From: an uncultured Clostridia bacterium
GTDB taxonomy: Bacteria; Bacillota; Clostridia; Oscillospirales; Ruminococcaceae
Assembly: GCA_947584375.1 (NCBI GenBank)
Contig: CANPWL010000009.1
Span: 1-60,911 of the forward strand
DNA: 60,911 nucleotides
Direction: 5' to 3'
Shown: positions 27,619 through 37,083 of the stretch, piece by piece
Layout: the number at the start of each line of letters is the position of its first letter
Position numbering within the stretch: position 1 is the first letter of the stretch
Notes under the pieces: generated by a model
What the model saw: only the letters and a program-made list of their open reading frames with translations
What the model was told of the DNA's origin: nothing
The model's database searches: none
Made by a program: the position numbers and the translations under genes

Positions 27619-27942
27619 ATGGATACTTTAAAAATATTAGAACAGGTTGTAAAATCCAGAAAGGAAACAAAAGCAGAAGGCTCATACACCTGTTACCTTT
27701 TTGAAAAGGGAATAGATAAGATACTTAAAAAGGTTGGGGAAGAGAGTGCCGAAACTATAATCGCAGCTAAGAATAAGGATAATTCTGAACTTAAAGGCGA
27801 GATTGCCGACCTGATGTATCATCTAATGGTAATGTGCGTTGAAAGGGGATTGCCTTGGAGTGATGTTGAGAAAGTTCTTGATGAGCGCCACAACAAAACT
27901 GGCAACCTAAAAGAAATGAAAATAGTTGATAAAAATACCTAG
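27619..27942 (+). CDS. hisE: phosphoribosyl-ATP pyrophosphatase
   Basis: 107 residues, all-alpha MazG-like fold. SYTCYLFEKGIDKILKKVGEESAETIIAAKN carries the metal-binding Glu residues. Second step of the pathway; last gene of the his operon. Confidence 0.96.
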   Translation: MDTLKILEQVVKSRKETKAEGSYTCYLFEKGIDKILKKVGEESAETIIAAKNKDNSELKGEIADLMYHLMVMCVERGLPWSDVEKVLDERHNKTGNLKEMKIVDKNT

Positions 27943-28074
27943 CCGTATTTTAAAGTATGCGTTAATAAATACGATACCGGAAATTAAATGATGTTTGGAC
28001 AAAACTTATACGGTCAACATGTAAACCTATGCAACATCGTTCTTGTGTTATTGGAATCGGTTGTATAAAAATAG

Positions 28075-28106
28075 AACCTCCCGATGCAAATGCATTGAGA
28101 GGTTTT
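28075..28106 (+). terminator. terminator after the his operon
   Basis: AACCTC pairs with GAGGTT, with an inner ATGC/GCAT stem, then TTTTATG. It lies 130 bp after hisE. Confidence 0.7.
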
Positions 28107-28218
28107 ATGTCTATGTTTTTGTTTTTTTGTACTAATCTTTAATTATACTTAGCAAAATATTGTACAAATTTTAATTGGCAGAGATATACAGGCTACTCTC
28201 CTAAAAAGTCATCGTTTC

Positions 28219-29049
28219 TTATTCAGTATGTGTTTCTGATTGTGTTTGAGCTATTTGTTCGGATGCTGATTCTTGTGCTCTTGGGGAGTTGAGCATTTCG
28301 GTTTCTTCCAGCGATCTTGGGAAAAATTCGTTCGTTGGGAATTTAATTTTTTCAAATAACTCACAAGGCGAGTCTGTTGTAGTTGAACATTCCTTACTAG
28401 GTACGCAGTAGTCGTATGCTGGGACCAGTATTGGTACCGGTCGTGAAAGCTGGACAATTGAAAAAAGTCCGATTGTTATGTAAGCAACCTTTTGAACACC
28501 GTTTTCTCCCGAATTATTATCATCATACTGTACAGGACAATCGCAGCGGTTATAGCGGCATTTAGGTAATAGCTTGCAGTCTAGTGAAATAGGTTCTACA
28601 ACACTTACAGTAGCTCTCGGAAGCGTCTGAGAATAGTATCCGTTTGAATTGATTTCTGTCGTTTCATCAGAAGAAAAATATTTTGTATTTCCGTCGCCGC
28701 CGTAGAGAATGACTTTTTTACTAAAGGTCGTTACGCCGTTAAGAGTTGTTGAAGGCAGTGATACATTTGTAAACGCTTCAATTTCAACATTGAAGGTATA
28801 AGTCAAATCTACTGAGAAAAATCCCTTGTTAAAAGGAACAGGCTCAATATCAAAGACCGTATTCACAACCTCAACACTTTTGCACTTAATGAATGTTGCG
28901 TTTTTAATAATTTCCTGTTCTTCAGGCAAAGCGAACACAACTTCTAAATCTTCGATACAGTCTTTATCCGAGCAACTATCAAAGATCCTCATTGCTTCAA
29001 TGCAAACTGCTTCTTTAAATGCGGCTGAATTGCAATTTAAATCGCTCAT
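28219..29049 (-). CDS. conserved Cys-rich clostridial protein of unknown function
   Basis: 276 residues, soluble, no signal peptide. The N-terminus FKEAVCIEAMRIFDSCSDKDCIEDLEV and the segment EPVPFNKGFFSVDLTYTF look like a family widespread in Clostridia. Cysteines cluster at the N-terminus (SCSDKDC), centre (CKLLPKCRYNRCDCP) and C-terminal third. The last 35 residues are Ser/Glu/Gln-rich and probably disordered. It is a lone gene divergent from the YlmC-like gene. A sporulation or coat-assembly role is a guess from the neighbour and the Cys pattern only. AGGAGG is present upstream of the ATG. Confidence 0.75.
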   Translation of the reverse strand: MSDLNCNSAAFKEAVCIEAMRIFDSCSDKDCIEDLEVVFALPEEQEIIKNATFIKCKSVEVVNTVFDIEPVPFNKGFFSVDLTYTFNVEIEAFTNVSLPSTTLNGVTTFSKKVILYGGDGNTKYFSSDETTEINSNGYYSQTLPRATVSVVEPISLDCKLLPKCRYNRCDCPVQYDDNNSGENGVQKVAYITIGLFSIVQLSRPVPILVPAYDYCVPSKECSTTTDSPCELFEKIKFPTNEFFPRSLEETEMLNSPRAQESASEQIAQTQSETHTE

Positions 29050-29238
29050 TTGAGTTTCCTCCTTTAATAATATTTGAAGTTTTTAGCTTCTATATATCTT
29101 ATTCATATTTACTATTTTTGTGAATATACGATAATAATCAAAATAGTAAACTAATTCTGCATTATACAAGCTTTAAATTACATAGTATTAGTGAGGATCA
29201 TACCGCTTTGTTTATGGATTTATGAAAGGTGTGAAAAT

Positions 29239-29529
29239 ATGATTTGTCAATTTGCCGAACTTAAAAACAAAGAGATAATAAACGTAAATACAGGTATTAA
29301 GATCGGATATGCCGACGATATTGAAATTGATACGGATAATTCAGAAGTAGTAAATATAATTGTGTATGGTCGTCCTAAGTTTTTTGGCTTATTCGGTCAT
29401 GAGGATGACATAATGATAAGTTTTGATAACATTCAGCTTATTGGGGAGGATACTATTTTAGTATCATTTCAGAATAGTACAATTTGTACAAAAACAAAAG
29501 GAATTAAGGTAGAAAATTTGTTTAAATAG
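29239..29529 (+). CDS. YlmC/YmxH-family PRC-barrel protein
   Basis: 96 residues from ATG 29239; the open frame to 29191 has no RBS, whereas AAAGGTG precedes 29239. One small PRC-barrel domain: CQFAELKNKEIINVNTGIKIGYADDIEID and VVNIIVYGRPKFFGLFG. Members are linked to sporulation in Firmicutes but have no defined activity. Confidence 0.85.
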   Translation: MICQFAELKNKEIINVNTGIKIGYADDIEIDTDNSEVVNIIVYGRPKFFGLFGHEDDIMISFDNIQLIGEDTILVSFQNSTICTKTKGIKVENLFK

Positions 29530-29584
29530 ATTTTTAATTAATTCTTGTATTAAGGTGAAAATAATGGTATAATATTTAAGCAAT

Positions 29585-29690
29585 TCGCACGCTTATCATT
29601 TGCATTAGGTTCCTGAAAAATCAGGTAGAGTGCATGCTAAGATAATGCGGAGGACCGTCTGATTTCAGACGTATAAAAACCAATTTATTA
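29585..29690 (+). promoter_or_regulatory. structured rpsB leader, probable ribosomal-protein autoregulation
   Basis: The 150-nt leader before rpsB has TCCTGAAAAATCAGG (inner hairpin), TGCAT repeated on both flanks, and CGTCTGA/TCAGACG (29659-29674) close to the RBS. Such leaders commonly bind S2 itself. No exact match to a named RNA family can be claimed by eye. Confidence 0.5.
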
Positions 29691-29703
29691 AGGAGGAACT
29701 ACC

Positions 29704-30555
29704 ATGGGAGTAGTATCAATGAAACAGCTTCTTGAAGCAGGTGTACACTTTGGTCACCAGACAAGAAGATGGAATCCGAAAATGGCACCGTACATTTTCA
29801 CAGAAAGAAACGGAATTTACATTATTGACCTTCAAAAGACAGTTGCTAAGCTTGAAGAAGCTTATATGTTTATACGTGAACTTTCGGAAAACGGTGAAGA
29901 GATTCTTTTCGTAGGAACTAAGAAACAGGCTGCTGATTCAGTTAAGGAAGAGGCATTAAGAGCTGACGCACATTTTGTCAATGCAAGATGGCTTGGCGGA
30001 ATGATGACAAACTTTAGAACGATCAAGCAAAGAATTAAAAGACTTGAACAGCTTCATCAGATGGAAGAGGACGGAACTTTTGCTCTTTTGCCTAAGAAAG
30101 AAGTTATCAAGCTTAACCTTGAAATTGAAAAGCTCGAAAAATTCATGGGCGGTATCAAGAATATGAATAAGCTTCCCGGAGCTTTATTTGTAGTTGACCC
30201 AAGAAAAGAAAGAATAGCAGTTTTGGAGGCTAAAAAACTTGGAATTCCGGTTGTAGCTATTGTTGATACAAACTGTGATCCTGACGATATTGACTATGTG
30301 ATTCCCGGTAATGATGATGCTATTAGAGCAGTTAAGCTTATAGCAGGAGCTATGGCAGACGCTATTATCGAGGGCAGACAGGGCGAACAGAACAGTGATA
30401 ATGTTGTTGATGAAGAAGAAACAGAGGAAGCTGGAGAAGTTGCAGAAACTGTTGATGAACCAGAGTCTGCTGATGAATCAGAACCTACTGATGAATCAGA
30501 GTCAGAAACAGAATCAGAGGATACTGAAGAGGTCGCAGAAGAAGTTACTGAATAA
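29704..30555 (+). CDS. rpsB: 30S ribosomal protein S2 with long acidic tail
   Basis: 283 residues. The core 1-225 is normal S2: [44 protein letters not shown] and [19 protein letters not shown]. It is followed by about 58 residues made almost only of Glu, Asp, Ser, Thr and Val. S2 is usually about 230-260 residues, so the tail is longer than common. AAGGAGG precedes the ATG. Followed by tsf. Confidence 0.97.
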   Translation: MGVVSMKQLLEAGVHFGHQTRRWNPKMAPYIFTERNGIYIIDLQKTVAKLEEAYMFIRELSENGEEILFVGTKKQAADSVKEEALRADAHFVNARWLGGMMTNFRTIKQRIKRLEQLHQMEEDGTFALLPKKEVIKLNLEIEKLEKFMGGIKNMNKLPGALFVVDPRKERIAVLEAKKLGIPVVAIVDTNCDPDDIDYVIPGNDDAIRAVKLIAGAMADAIIEGRQGEQNSDNVVDEEETEEAGEVAETVDEPESADESEPTDESESETESEDTEEVAEEVTE

Positions 30556-30632
30556 TATAAATTAAAATAAAAATATTTAAACAGGCAGGGTAAACTCCTG
30601 CCTTAATCATAAATAAACAGGAGGATATTAAA

Positions 30633-31553
30633 ATGGCTAATATAACAGCTAAAGACGTTGCTGAGCTTAGAAAGCAGACAGGCGTCGGAATGATGGATTG
30701 TAAAAAGGCTTTAGTTGAAGCTGACGGAGATACAGAAAAGGCTGTCCTTATTCTTCGTGAAAAGGGTCTTGCTACGCAGGCTAAAAAAGCTGGAAGGGCT
30801 GCTGCCGAAGGTATTGTTACAGCTGTTGTTAAGGACGGTGTAGGAGTTGTTGTTGAGGTTAATTCAGAAACTGACTTCGTTGCACAGAATGAACAGTTTA
30901 AAGAATTTGTAAATACAGTAGCTGATACAATTATTGAAAGTAATCCTGCTGATGTAGACGCACTTCTTGCATCAAAGGCAAGCGGAAGCGATATGACAGT
31001 TAAAGAGTTGTATGATGAATTATTCTTAAAAATAAGAGAGAATATGAGTATTCGTCGTTTTGAAAGATTTGAAGGAATTTTAGTTCCTTATGTACACGGC
31101 GGAGGAAGCATCGGAGTTATGGTTAAGCTTGATACAGATATTCCGGCTGACAATACTGAGATGCTTACAGCAGGAAAGGACTGTGCACTTCAGATTGCTG
31201 CTATGAATCCCAGATATTTAGACGAGGCGTCGGTTCCTGAATCGGCAATTGAAGAGGAAAAGAACATTATGCTTGTTCAGATGAATGAAGATCCTAAGAT
31301 GGCTTCAAAACCAGAACAGGTTAAAGCTAAAATCATTGATGGTAAAATTGGCAAGTTCTATAAAGAAAACTGCCTTCTCGATCAAACATTCGTTAAGGAT
31401 GATAAGGTTACGGTTAAGCAATATCTTGACAGCGTTGCTAAGGCTCAGGGCGGTAAGCTTACAGTTTCTGAGTTCGTAAGATATGAGCGGGGCGAGGGAA
31501 TTGAAAAGAAACAGGATAACTTTGCCGACGAAGTTGCATCTATGATCAAATAA
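30633..31553 (+). CDS. tsf: elongation factor Ts
   Basis: 306 residues. N-terminal UBA-like domain (DVAELRKQTGVGMMDCKKALVEADGD) and the EF-Tu-contacting core with the NSETDFVAQNEQF signature. Exchanges GDP on EF-Tu. AGGAGG precedes the ATG, and it is co-transcribed with rpsB. Confidence 0.98.
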   Translation: MANITAKDVAELRKQTGVGMMDCKKALVEADGDTEKAVLILREKGLATQAKKAGRAAAEGIVTAVVKDGVGVVVEVNSETDFVAQNEQFKEFVNTVADTIIESNPADVDALLASKASGSDMTVKELYDELFLKIRENMSIRRFERFEGILVPYVHGGGSIGVMVKLDTDIPADNTEMLTAGKDCALQIAAMNPRYLDEASVPESAIEEEKNIMLVQMNEDPKMASKPEQVKAKIIDGKIGKFYKENCLLDQTFVKDDKVTVKQYLDSVAKAQGGKLTVSEFVRYERGEGIEKKQDNFADEVASMIK

Positions 31554-31573
31554 AATAGAGGTTTGAAATATTA

Positions 31574-31605
31574 GGAGTAACCAGTGTTATGGTTGCTCCT
31601 TTTTA
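31574..31605 (+). terminator. terminator after tsf
   Basis: GGAGTAACCA (31574-31583) pairs with TGGTTGCTCC (31590-31599), followed by TTTTTA. Confidence 0.88.
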
Positions 31606-31659
31606 TATTCAACAAAAAATCCAGTAAAAGTAAACATTTTGTTAAATTTGAAAAAAGTA

Positions 31660-31688
31660 TTGAATTTTGTTAATTTATGGGATACAAT
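31660..31688 (+). promoter_or_regulatory. promoter of the secreted LRR gene
   Basis: TTGAAT (31660-31665) and TACAAT (31683-31688), 17-bp spacer, 44 bp before the ATG. Confidence 0.6.
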
Positions 31689-31731
31689 ATAATTATAACC
31701 ATGGTTAAATAAAATTTTAAGAGGTATAAAA

Positions 31732-32652
31732 ATGAAAAAACTAAGAAAATTATCATCAATCGGCTGTTTGATTCTTTCACTGTTTTCTGTATTGGCTTTA
31801 AATGCATCTGCTGAATCATCAGGTATTTATCTAAACACTGCTATGAAAAGTCTTAACAACAACGATGCTTCTTTGTCAAGCTTAAACGCTGATTTTATCT
31901 ATAACGGAGGGGCATACAAGATCTTAGATAACAATACTGTAACATTTATGGGTGTGCCTGACAGCAGTGTAACGAATTTCGATATTCCGTCACTGGCAAT
32001 AGATGAAGAAAACAAAAAATCTTATACTATTTCGCAAATCGGATATCCTAATGCGTCTATGCCGGGTGCAAACAGCGGACTGCAAAATATTGAAACAATT
32101 GAAAGCGTTCCGGGCAGTATAACCGTTATTAATAATTTTGCATTTTACGGCGGTAAACTGAAATATATTAATTTGTCCAATCTTAAGGGATTATCCAAGA
32201 TTAATTACTGCACTTTCACAAGTTGTTCTCTGCTTAAAACTGTTAAATTGCCATGCTATATTAACAGTATTGAGGGAAATGCATTTGCCGGTTGTATTTC
32301 GCTGACGGATTTTACTATCTATCCTGATGGAAAAGGTGAGTGTTGGTTAAAGAATATAAGTTCATCTGCTTTTTTGAATTGTAAAAGTCTTCGCACGTTA
32401 AATATTCCTTTTACAACATCATTAGAAATAGAGAACAATGCATTTGCAAGTATTTCAGCTACATCAAGCGATCCACTTTCAATTGTACTGGGACGCTCTA
32501 CAAACAATTACTATTATTCTTATATCACAATCGGCAGTTCTGAAATTCAACAGCTTAAAAACAAAACATTGTTATTCACGGGAAATCTGTCTATGTACAT
32601 ACTAAGAGATACTGAAGGCAATGATTTGAACTGGGACGGAACTTTGAAATAA
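31732..32652 (+). CDS. secreted leucine-rich repeat (BspA-like) protein
   Basis: 306 residues. Signal peptide about 1-27 (basic start, hydrophobic core, ALNASA). LRR_5-type units follow, e.g. INNFAFYGGKLKYINL, INYCTFTSCSLLKTVKLP, IEGNAFAGCISLTDF and ISSSAFLNCKSLRTLNIP. No sorting signal or anchor. It stands directly before the first permease pair, the position filled by small secreted proteins in the later cassettes, so it might be the exported or recognised partner of that pair. That link is inference. Confidence 0.85.
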   Translation: MKKLRKLSSIGCLILSLFSVLALNASAESSGIYLNTAMKSLNNNDASLSSLNADFIYNGGAYKILDNNTVTFMGVPDSSVTNFDIPSLAIDEENKKSYTISQIGYPNASMPGANSGLQNIETIESVPGSITVINNFAFYGGKLKYINLSNLKGLSKINYCTFTSCSLLKTVKLPCYINSIEGNAFAGCISLTDFTIYPDGKGECWLKNISSSAFLNCKSLRTLNIPFTTSLEIENNAFASISATSSDPLSIVLGRSTNNYYYSYITIGSSEIQQLKNKTLLFTGNLSMYILRDTEGNDLNWDGTLK

Positions 32653-32788
32653 TGTTGCTTTAAGTGTTATATTATCTTTGTTTTATAGATACGCTTTGCT
32701 TTATGCAGAGCGTATTATTTTTTACGGTTATATTATAATTAACGATCCCCTTAGTTTTTATATTTTATTTATATGAAATCACATTCTA

Positions 32789-32817
32789 TTGAATTTTTTA
32801 TATAAAATTGTTATAAT
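32789..32817 (+). promoter_or_regulatory. promoter of permease pair 1
   Basis: TTGAAT (32789-32794) and TATAAT (32812-32817), 17-bp spacer. Confidence 0.65.
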
Positions 32818-32882
32818 TAAATAAAATAACTTTGTTTTCCAGTAAAAATCTTGTCAAAACATTTTCAGGGGGGTAAGCTTTT

Positions 32883-34091
32883 ATGAGATATTTATTTAAA
32901 AATATTAGCCAGTTCATAAAACATAGCAAGGTTATCTTTGCTGTGTTTGTTATATGTGAAATCACAAGCCTAATGCTTTTAATATTCTCATATGGTATTT
33001 ATCAGAACTACTCTCAGCAGGTTAAAGATATTGCGTCAAATGAGCCTATAAATGATGAACAGGAATGGCTGAGTTTTGATTTTTCATCTGATATTAGTGA
33101 AGATGATCCTGTTTCAAATGAGGTGGTTTTTTCTTTTTTAACTGAGCTTGGAGATGCTATCGGTGATAAGATTGGCAATGTTAGTTTTAACTGCGACGGC
33201 TATTATATGTCATTAATTTATAATGACGGCTGGCAAATGTATGATATAGGACACAATTTTGAAGTGAACGGAGTTTGGTACAGCGGCAGATATCTAAATA
33301 AAGAAGATTATGACAATGCCGCAAAGGTATGCGTTGCTCCTATTGAATGTTATAAGGAAATTGAGGACGAGCTTGACTATGAATATGATGATGAGGTAAG
33401 CCCAGAAGATTATGATTATCAGGCATATGATAAAAACGGGAAAGTATACATAGACTTGCCTGAAGGAACATTTGAAGTAGTTGGGTTTTATAAGCAGATG
33501 TTTGATAAGTACTATATTCCTTATACTGTTTTGCCGCTTGACGCTAAAGTAACAAGCCTGCCTAGTGTAAGTATAAAACAAGTTCCTTACCAGGATGAAT
33601 ATGACCGTGTAATAAATTTATTTAACAAATATTTTGGCGACCGTATAGCCACTGAGGATAATTCAGATATGCCGGTATATGATGTGGAGCTTATCAGAAA
33701 TTTTCAGACAAAAATGACTATAAGTATAATTATTGCAATAATTTCATCGATCAATATTGCGGCGTTATTTAAGTTTGTTATTGAATTACGGCGTAAGCAG
33801 ATGTCTATATTCAGGATAAACGGCTGTACAAAAAATAAACTGCGCAGGATGTTGATATTGGAAATGCTGTTTTACAGTATAGTTAATTCAGCTGTTTGCA
33901 TAAGCATTTTCCATTTTGTTATTCTGCCGAGAATAGTCGATATGTTCCCGTATATTTCACTTGCATATACGCCAAAGGGATATTCTTTGCTGATTCTTAT
34001 ATATTTAGCGGTGACATATATAATACAAAATATTATGATAATATCAAGCATTTCACGTTCACCTATAAATATGCTAAAGGCCAGGAGGTAA
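32883..34091 (+). CDS. FtsX-like permease, A-type, cassette 1
   Basis: 402 residues. TM1 about 16-38, a large extracytoplasmic domain about 40-275, then three C-terminal membrane segments (about 278-300, 325-350, 368-390). Between TM2 and TM3 is the cytoplasmic motif FRINGCTKNKLRRM, which recurs in A2-A4. FtsX/MacB layout; no ATPase domain, so it must use a separate one, probably that at 43380. The B-type partner follows and uses AGGAGG inside the stop-codon region of this gene, so they are translated together. Confidence 0.8.
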   Translation: MRYLFKNISQFIKHSKVIFAVFVICEITSLMLLIFSYGIYQNYSQQVKDIASNEPINDEQEWLSFDFSSDISEDDPVSNEVVFSFLTELGDAIGDKIGNVSFNCDGYYMSLIYNDGWQMYDIGHNFEVNGVWYSGRYLNKEDYDNAAKVCVAPIECYKEIEDELDYEYDDEVSPEDYDYQAYDKNGKVYIDLPEGTFEVVGFYKQMFDKYYIPYTVLPLDAKVTSLPSVSIKQVPYQDEYDRVINLFNKYFGDRIATEDNSDMPVYDVELIRNFQTKMTISIIIAIISSINIAALFKFVIELRRKQMSIFRINGCTKNKLRRMLILEMLFYSIVNSAVCISIFHFVILPRIVDMFPYISLAYTPKGYSLLILIYLAVTYIIQNIMIISSISRSPINMLKARR

Positions 34092-34096
34092 GAGAT

Positions 34097-35293
34097 ATGA
34101 AATTTACAGCGCCTAAATATGGCTTTAAAGAGTTTAAAAGGAATATATTATTTAATCTGTTTATAATTGTTCAGATTACCGCTGTGCTGATCCTTATGGT
34201 TTACAGTATTTCTTCAGTGGATTATGTTTACAAGTTTTATAATCCTATAAAAGATTATTTGCAGGGAAACGGGATTTGTACGGAGTTAACCAATTATAAT
34301 GTTGAAAAACAGGTAAAGGCTCTTGATTATGTAGACAGTGTTTATTCCATCAATCGATATTCTGATTATATTAATGATAATACACATGCAAATATATACA
34401 GTTATGATAGCAAATTAATAAATGATTATAAGCCGCTTCTTGAAAAGGGAGAATGGCTTGATAAATATGACACAGAAACTGATGGTTATATAAATGCGGT
34501 AGTATCATATAATCCTTTATATGTTGTTGGTGGTAAATATACAATAGTTTCTGAAGATGCTCCTGAAATGAAAATCAGAATAGTTGGAATGTTGTGTGAC
34601 GGTGCAAAGGTATTGATCCCTTATGAGCTTACTAGTGAAGTTGTAGACGCACAGTCTCTATATTTGAACTATTATTTGAAAGATCATTTTATTGACAATG
34701 TTTATGATCTGCTTTTTATAACAAAGGATACATCAGATATTATAAGCGGCTTTCCGGGAATGTCGTTTGTAAAATTCAAAGACGGTTACAGTCAGGACGA
34801 GTTAGAGAAAATTTATGCTGATTTGGGCAATAAGCTAGAAGATGTTGTAGCTGTTTGGAACTTAAAAACTGAACGTATTAGAGAGGCAAGCCTTAAATCA
34901 ATAAACGAGCAAAAAATGATGATGATGCCTCTCATAGTTGGAATAATCATACTTATTATAGTAAGCGTTTTTAGTATGAGTGCAATAAGCTCTAATAAAC
35001 AGCTTAAAAACTACGGTATATACACAGTATCGGGAGCGACACGAAAAAGGTGCATTTTCATACAGATGTGGAATGTGTTTTACAGTTGCGTATTGTCAGT
35101 ATTGCTGGCGTATATAGTATTCAAACTTATGACAGTAAGCGGTATTATAAAATCATCTATTGTCAACGTAGGAATAAATGAGCTGTTAGCGTGCGGCGCA
35201 ATAATAGTCATAGCGATAATAGCTTCAGCGGTAATGCCTGCGATAATCATAGGCAGGGCGCAGGCAAAGGATATGCTAAAAGAGGAAGAATAA
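34097..35293 (+). CDS. FtsX-like permease, B-type, cassette 1
   Basis: 398 residues from ATG 34097, placed by AGGAGG at the end of the previous gene; the open frame upstream overlaps that gene. TM1 about 15-38, extracytoplasmic domain to about 275, then three membrane segments. The B-type motif is KQLKNYGIYTVSGATRKRC after TM2, parallel to B3 and B4. It should form a heterodimer with the A-type protein. The final residues and stop lie at the left edge of the 1,944-bp duplication. Confidence 0.8.
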   Translation: MKFTAPKYGFKEFKRNILFNLFIIVQITAVLILMVYSISSVDYVYKFYNPIKDYLQGNGICTELTNYNVEKQVKALDYVDSVYSINRYSDYINDNTHANIYSYDSKLINDYKPLLEKGEWLDKYDTETDGYINAVVSYNPLYVVGGKYTIVSEDAPEMKIRIVGMLCDGAKVLIPYELTSEVVDAQSLYLNYYLKDHFIDNVYDLLFITKDTSDIISGFPGMSFVKFKDGYSQDELEKIYADLGNKLEDVVAVWNLKTERIREASLKSINEQKMMMMPLIVGIIILIIVSVFSMSAISSNKQLKNYGIYTVSGATRKRCIFIQMWNVFYSCVLSVLLAYIVFKLMTVSGIIKSSIVNVGINELLACGAIIVIAIIASAVMPAIIIGRAQAKDMLKEEE

Positions 35294-35322
35294 AACATAA
35301 TGATACCAATAATAGCAATATA

Positions 35323-35351
35323 TTGACATTTATAATCTTTTTTGGTATAGT
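35323..35351 (+). promoter_or_regulatory. promoter of secreted protein gene 1
   Basis: TTGACA (35323-35328) and TATAGT (35346-35351), 17-bp spacer. It is duplicated at 37267-37295. Confidence 0.75.
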
Positions 35352-35413
35352 TATATTACTGGCATAATAAAACATTTCATGGTAATTAAATCATTATAAA
35401 GGAGTTGCATAAA

Positions 35414-35845
35414 TTGAGAGCAAAAAAATTACTATCAGTTTTTTTAGCGGTATTATTACTAGCATCGACACTTGTTGTAACTGTTATGGGTTATGACAAA
35501 CCATATAAAAATGGTTATAGTTATAGTGTTAAGGATAGTAAAGATTATGTAAAAATGGAATATCTACATAATACAGCTGTCCATGTTGTCAATACTTATG
35601 CGAAAAATTTGACTAACACTCAAATTAAAGCAGTTTTAGCTGCTCAGACTAGAGGAAAAGCTACTAAAAATACAAAATGCGAAACAATTGATACAAGATT
35701 AATTAACTCTGGAGCTAAATCTGGTGTAGGTACATCAGATTGGAGAAGCAATAGTACAAATGTTTACTATTGTCATGAAGTTGATGTTTTTGGAAATACT
35801 TCAACCAGTTATGTAGTGTCAGTAGTTAATAAAACTGTGGGTTAA
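35414..35845 (+). CDS. small secreted protein, cassette 2
   Basis: 143 residues from TTG 35414 (AAGGAG at 35399-35404; an in-frame TTG at 35405 touches the RBS). Signal peptide about 1-26 (KKLLSVFLAVLLLASTLVV). The mature part is about 117 residues, Thr/Asn/Tyr/Val-rich with two Cys (TKCET and YYCHE) and the segment VGTSDWRSNSTNVYY. I do not recognise the family. Size, signal peptide and the lactococcin-972-like exporter downstream suggest a bacteriocin-like or signalling polypeptide. An identical protein is encoded at 37358. Confidence 0.75.
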   Translation: MRAKKLLSVFLAVLLLASTLVVTVMGYDKPYKNGYSYSVKDSKDYVKMEYLHNTAVHVVNTYAKNLTNTQIKAVLAAQTRGKATKNTKCETIDTRLINSGAKSGVGTSDWRSNSTNVYYCHEVDVFGNTSTSYVVSVVNKTVG

Positions 35846-35875
35846 ACACTTATTATCTTTTTGGAGGTTGCCGAC

Positions 35876-37081
35876 ATGCTTAAATATGTAATAAAAAACA
35901 TTAAAAGTTTAATAACCAAAGAAACTACCATTTTTGTAATAATTATTATATGCCAGGTCAGCAGTATTCTGCTTTCGCTTTTCTCCTACGGAGTTTTCCA
36001 AAACTATAAAGCTGAAACAAATCAAATAAATCTGAATAACGATATCATTGAAAATGAGGATGATTGGTTTGAATTTGGATATGATCTAGGAATAAGTAAA
36101 AAGCATCCTGTTGAATATAAAACAATATATAATTTAGGTGAAGAAGTCGGCAATCTGCTTAAAGATAAAATAGCAAATTTGTTTATGGAATGTGACAACA
36201 GCGTAACTATGACGTTTGATTATGTTAATGGTGGATATAGTCCTACTAAAGATTATTATAAGAATAATTTAATTCAAGGGAACTGGTCAGATGGGGAATG
36301 GTTTACGGATGATCAGGTAAAAAATCTTGAAAAAGTCTGTATTATTACTGATGAAATGAAAGAAGATTACATTTATAGAAATGATGATTTTAACTATAAA
36401 AGAACACCATTAGCGAAAAAAATAGGTAACGACTATTATGTAACATTAAGTGGTGAAAAGTATAGGGTAATAGGATTTTTGAGTGATAGACACCCTAATT
36501 TAGTTTTAGTTCCATGGGGAGTTTTGCCTGATGATTATCCTGTTGAGACCACACCGTATTTTTATTTTAACAGACGGTTAACCCAAAAAGAATATGACAG
36601 TCTATTAGCAATATATGAAAAATATTTTCCTGACAGAATGAGTGCTCCCGCACCGGAGCTGGAAATATATGACCCGGAGCAGGTTTATTATTACAAAACA
36701 AATATGGCAATTTCATTGTTTATAGCAATAGTATCAGCAATAAACTTTGCATTACTGTTTAACTACATATTTGATAAGAGAAAACATACATTGGCAATAC
36801 TTCGTCTTAACGGATGTACGTCGAACAAGGCTCGAAGAATGTATCTGACGGAAATAATGATAATAATGCTGCCATTACTGGCAATATGCACATTTGTGTT
36901 TGATAAATATATACTTCCGTGGCTTGACGGGCTGTTTCCGTTTATAAATCAGGTATACAGTTTTGAAATTTATGGAATAATGGCGGCAATGTATGTGGCA
37001 GTTTCATATGTAATAATGAATATTATGATAATATTGCACCTAAGAAAGACGCCTGTACTGATTCTCAGAAGCAGCAATTAA
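35876..37081 (+). CDS. FtsX-like permease, A-type, cassette 2 (variable-loop allele 1)
   Basis: 401 residues from ATG 35876 (GGAGG at 35863-35867). TM1 about 16-38, extracytoplasmic loop to about 275, TM2-TM4 at the end, motif LRLNGCTSNKARRM. Residues 1-118 and about 213-395 are practically identical to A3 at 37820; residues about 119-212 are a diverged version (e.g. IYRNDDFNYKRTPLAKK here against KLRDDDFNYDNTPLAKK). The downstream B partner is missing apart from a scar. Confidence 0.85.
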   Translation: MLKYVIKNIKSLITKETTIFVIIIICQVSSILLSLFSYGVFQNYKAETNQINLNNDIIENEDDWFEFGYDLGISKKHPVEYKTIYNLGEEVGNLLKDKIANLFMECDNSVTMTFDYVNGGYSPTKDYYKNNLIQGNWSDGEWFTDDQVKNLEKVCIITDEMKEDYIYRNDDFNYKRTPLAKKIGNDYYVTLSGEKYRVIGFLSDRHPNLVLVPWGVLPDDYPVETTPYFYFNRRLTQKEYDSLLAIYEKYFPDRMSAPAPELEIYDPEQVYYYKTNMAISLFIAIVSAINFALLFNYIFDKRKHTLAILRLNGCTSNKARRMYLTEIMIIMLPLLAICTFVFDKYILPWLDGLFPFINQVYSFEIYGIMAAMYVAVSYVIMNIMIILHLRKTPVLILRSSN

Positions 37082-37083
37082 AG

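Noticed and set aside
33896-34096. 67-residue N-terminal extension of the B1 permease
   Set aside because: It overlaps the A1 gene in another frame; ATG 34097 follows AGGAGG and begins the sequence shared with B3.
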